Origin: Thermoproteati archaeon
GTDB lineage: Archaea; Thermoproteota; Thermoprotei_A; Marsarchaeales; UBA168
Assembly: GCA_023256295.1 (NCBI GenBank)
Contig: JAGDXH010000018.1
Span: 3,710 to 16,660, forward strand
Direction of reading: 5' to 3'
Length of the DNA stretch: 12,951 nucleotides
The notes beneath the pieces were generated by a model, which was not told where the DNA came from, did no database searches, and saw only the letters and a program-made list of their open reading frames with translations. Position numbers and translations under genes: made by a program. Each line of letters starts with the position of its first letter. Position 1 is the first letter of the stretch. Below are positions 11,302-12,951 of this stretch, in pieces.

Positions 11302-11362
11302 CTCCTACAGCCTCTTTAGCTGAAATCTATGCAGCAGTTTGTCGGTCAACGTCGCAAATCTC

Positions 11363-12031
11363 CTAGAGTGGACCTCTTGAGAGGTCAAAGGCTCTCACCA
11401 CATCGGAGGTACCTAGAGCAAGGAAGGTCAAACCATGCTTGCCGATCCGCTTTTTCTCGTTCTGCCGCGGCAGAGGTGTCAGCTCTCTTAGCACTCGCAT
11501 CAGGGTGTTGTTGCCAAACACTGATGAGAACGAATCGACTGCTTCGCGAGACACCAAGTAGATGTCCAACCGCTGCACACTCTTCGCACAGAGACGAGAT
11601 AGGGCTACCCTGAAGGCTTGAGCGCAAACATCAATCGGGTAACCATATGCCCCAGAAGAGATGGCCGGAGAAGCAACCACTTTGGCGCCCAGGCTGTCTG
11701 CCCTTTTCAATGCTACCAGCACGGAGCGCGCAAGCTGGTCCTCGGCGTCTGGGTCTCCGTCATAGATTGGTCCTACCGTGTGGACCACGAACCTGGCCTT
11801 TAGCCTTCCTGCCGTCGTGACGGCGACGTCCTTGCCAGGACTCAAGATGCCGTGCTCCTTGACGTATTTCCTGCTTTCTTGCTGAATCTCGGGACCTCCT
11901 GCCTGGACCAGCCTAAGCGCAACCCCTCCGCCGTGCTCCAAGTACGGGTTGGCTGCGTTTATTATGACATCTGCATCTGCATCGGCTATGTCACCCAAGA
12001 TCAACCTAACCGTCACCTCATTGCAACCCAT
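11363..12031 (-). CDS. Macro-domain protein (Af1521-like)
   Basis: Macro domains bind ADP-ribose, and many hydrolyse ADP-ribosyl links or O-acetyl-ADP-ribose. From ATG 12031 the product is 222 aa. Motifs in order: LILGDI (10-15), INAANPYLEHGGGVALRL (24-41) with the NAAN and GGGV ligand loops, VVHTVGPIYDGD (82-93), and the phosphate loop AISSGAYGYP (123-132). The HGGGVA form resembles archaeal Af1521. About 45 residues after the domain (from ~176, ending FDLSRGPL) match nothing I know. A longer in-frame reading to 12223 exists but runs antisense into the start of cobQ and adds nothing family-like, so ATG 12031 is preferred. No good SD precedes it; with the TATA-like box at 12079-12090 the leader would be about 28 nt. 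It converges on the tRNA-Lys gene. Confidence 0.9.
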   Translation of the reverse strand: MGCNEVTVRLILGDIADADADVIINAANPYLEHGGGVALRLVQAGGPEIQQESRKYVKEHGILSPGKDVAVTTAGRLKARFVVHTVGPIYDGDPDAEDQLARSVLVALKRADSLGAKVVASPAISSGAYGYPIDVCAQAFRVALSRLCAKSVQRLDIYLVSREAVDSFSSVFGNNTLMRVLRELTPLPRQNEKKRIGKHGLTFLALGTSDVVRAFDLSRGPL

Positions 12032-12037
12032 GAGAGC

Positions 12038-12048
12038 AGGAGGTGATC
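12038..12048 (+). promoter_or_regulatory. Perfect SD-like sequence without a nearby start
   Basis: AGGAGGTGATC is a full complement of an archaeal 16S 3' tail. No ATG, GTG or TTG lies 4-12 bases downstream, and cobQ begins 44 bases later. A frame from the internal GTG would run 20 codons and end TGA, overlapping an in-frame internal ATG of cobQ (TGATG at 12103-12107). It may be coincidence. Confidence 0.3.
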
Positions 12049-12078
12049 GACGATAAGCTTTTCCAGACAGGCTACGAA

Positions 12079-12090
12079 CCAAATAAAGAT
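12079..12090 (-). promoter_or_regulatory. TATA-like box for the macro-domain gene
   Basis: On the minus strand this reads ATCTTTATTTGG, centred about 53 nt before the macro ATG, with a predicted start near 12059. It lies in the 61-nt divergent spacer shared with cobQ. For cobQ on the other strand only a weak ATAAGCTTTT (12054-12063) is seen. Confidence 0.4.
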
Positions 12091-12092
12091 CC

Positions 12093-12951
12093 ATGCGCGC
12101 CTTGATGATACAGGGTACATCTTCTGGGTCTGGCAAAACCACGGTGGTGGCTGCCCTGTGCCATGCCCTTTCACGTCGCGGCTTTTCCGTAGCTCCGTTC
12201 AAGACAGAGAACATATCCCTCAACTCTTACGTGGCCAGAAGGGGAGGCCCAAAAGACGTCGGGGGCGAAATGGCCGTCGCGCAAGCTTTCCAAGCTATGC
12301 TGGCCGGAGAGGAGCCTTCAACCGACATGAACCCAATACTGATCAAACCCAGAGCCGGGATGATGGCTTCCGTGATCATAAACGGAGCGTGGGTAGGAGA
12401 CTTCGCGGTCGGCTCTTCGCCTGCCTTCTCAAGGCAGACCGGACTGCAACTGGCCCGCGACGCCATCGAGAGACTCGGCCATCACGATCTGTTGATAGCA
12501 GAGGGCATGGGTTCGCCTGCCGAGATCAACCTTTATGACCGGGACATAGCCAACATGAGAACCGCAGAGCTGCTGAAGTCTCCGGTCGTGTTGGTAGGTG
12601 ACATAGAGAGAGGAGGGGTTTTTGCATCGCTTTATGGGACTTATCGCCTGCTGCCACCTAGGTGGAGGCGCTTGGTCAAGGGCTTCATAATAAACAAGAT
12701 GGGAGGAGATCCATCTCTGTTGGGCGAAGCCCCTGGCAAACTGGAGGCTGCTACAGGAGTCCCGGTGCTTGGAGTCATCCCCTATGTGCCCGAACTGGAA
12801 CTAAATCTTGAGGACTCACTGCAGGTCAAGGGATTTGGTAAAGGCCCAGTTGATGTAGTCGTCATAGAGTACCCGGGAGCCTCCATCTTGACGGACATCG
12901 AGCCTCTCCGCTTCGATCCGTCCGTTTCCGTCCGCTTCGTCCAAAGCCGTG
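12093..12951 (+). CDS. cobQ: Cobyric acid synthase (CobQ/CbiP), partial (C-terminus beyond right edge)
   Basis: CobQ amidates four side chains of adenosylcobyrinic acid a,c-diamide with ATP and glutamine to give adenosylcobyric acid, in cobamide synthesis. I translated 286 codons from ATG 12093 to the window edge. The P-loop is QGTSSGSGKTT (7-17), followed by VAPFKTENISLNSYV (33-47), DMNPILIKP (78-86), AEGMGSPAEINLYDRDIANM (136-155), VVLVGDIERGGVFASL (165-180), VKGFIINKMGGD (195-206) and VPVLGVIPYVP (223-233). The last stretch, VDVVVIEYPGASILTDIEPL, starts the glutamine amidotransferase domain; its catalytic Cys, His and Glu would be off the edge. An in-frame TAA just upstream bounds the start. 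ATG 12105 is an alternative, but MRALMIQGTSS fits the family better. No SD is visible. Confidence 0.95.
   Translation, partial: MRALMIQGTSSGSGKTTVVAALCHALSRRGFSVAPFKTENISLNSYVARRGGPKDVGGEMAVAQAFQAMLAGEEPSTDMNPILIKPRAGMMASVIINGAWVGDFAVGSSPAFSRQTGLQLARDAIERLGHHDLLIAEGMGSPAEINLYDRDIANMRTAELLKSPVVLVGDIERGGVFASLYGTYRLLPPRWRRLVKGFIINKMGGDPSLLGEAPGKLEAATGVPVLGVIPYVPELELNLEDSLQVKGFGKGPVDVVVIEYPGASILTDIEPLRFDPSVSVRFVQSR

Noticed and set aside
12032..12223. 64-residue N-terminal extension of the macro-domain frame
   Set aside because: It runs antisense across the cobQ start and P-loop, has no macro-like sequence, and a family-like start with ATG exists at 12031.
12158..12538. 126-codon plus-strand frame overlapping cobQ
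   Set aside because: Arginine-rich shadow of the cobQ frame, which carries all family motifs.

Overview
The window is an archaeal chromosome segment. The minus-strand block is the archaeal RNA polymerase operon (rpoH, a single-chain rpoB, split rpoA1/rpoA2, nusA-like KH gene). The plus strand carries ABCE1, a DUF89 protein and a tRNA-Lys with a small bulge-helix-bulge intron. The unsplit B subunit together with separate A' and A'' fits the TACK side of the Archaea (Cren-, Thaum-, Aig-, Bathy- or Korarchaeota-like); I cannot place it more finely from sequence alone. Starts are mixed ATG and TTG. Several genes have clear Shine-Dalgarno matches to an archaeal 16S tail (GAGGTGATC, AAGGAGGAGG, AGGTGA).

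Layout. Positions 1-8039, minus strand, transcribed right to left: rpoH, rpoB, rpoA1, rpoA2, then nusA, which runs off the left edge. The genes are packed: 3 nt between rpoH and rpoB, an ATGA overlap between rpoB and rpoA1, and an 80-nt out-of-phase overlap between rpoA1 and rpoA2. The 97-nt gap before nusA lacks the rpl30e gene that sits there in many archaea. Positions 8040-8268 form a divergent promoter region with a TATA-like box for each direction and several inverted repeats. Positions 8269-11172, plus strand: a small N-terminal-type TFS/Rpb9 zinc ribbon with a poly-glutamate tail, ABCE1 (ribosome splitting), and a DUF89 phosphatase-family protein, each overlapping the next. tRNA-Lys(CTT) follows at 11215-11301 with its own TATA box. 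Positions 11363-12031, minus strand: a macro-domain protein of the Af1521 type. From 12093 to the right edge, plus strand: cobyric acid synthase (cobQ/cbiP), cut by the window end.

Functionally the left two thirds is information processing (transcription core enzyme and elongation factor, an RNAP-like zinc ribbon, ribosome recycling). The right end shifts to small-molecule metabolism (putative metabolite repair or ADP-ribose handling, and cobamide synthesis). The least expected items are the tail-bearing zinc ribbon co-translated with ABCE1, the rpoA1/rpoA2 frame overlap, a Cys-to-Asp change in the RpoB C-terminal zinc knuckle, and the 13-nt tRNA intron. No mobile element, CRISPR array or rRNA was seen. 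No gene-free stretch exceeds 300 nt.
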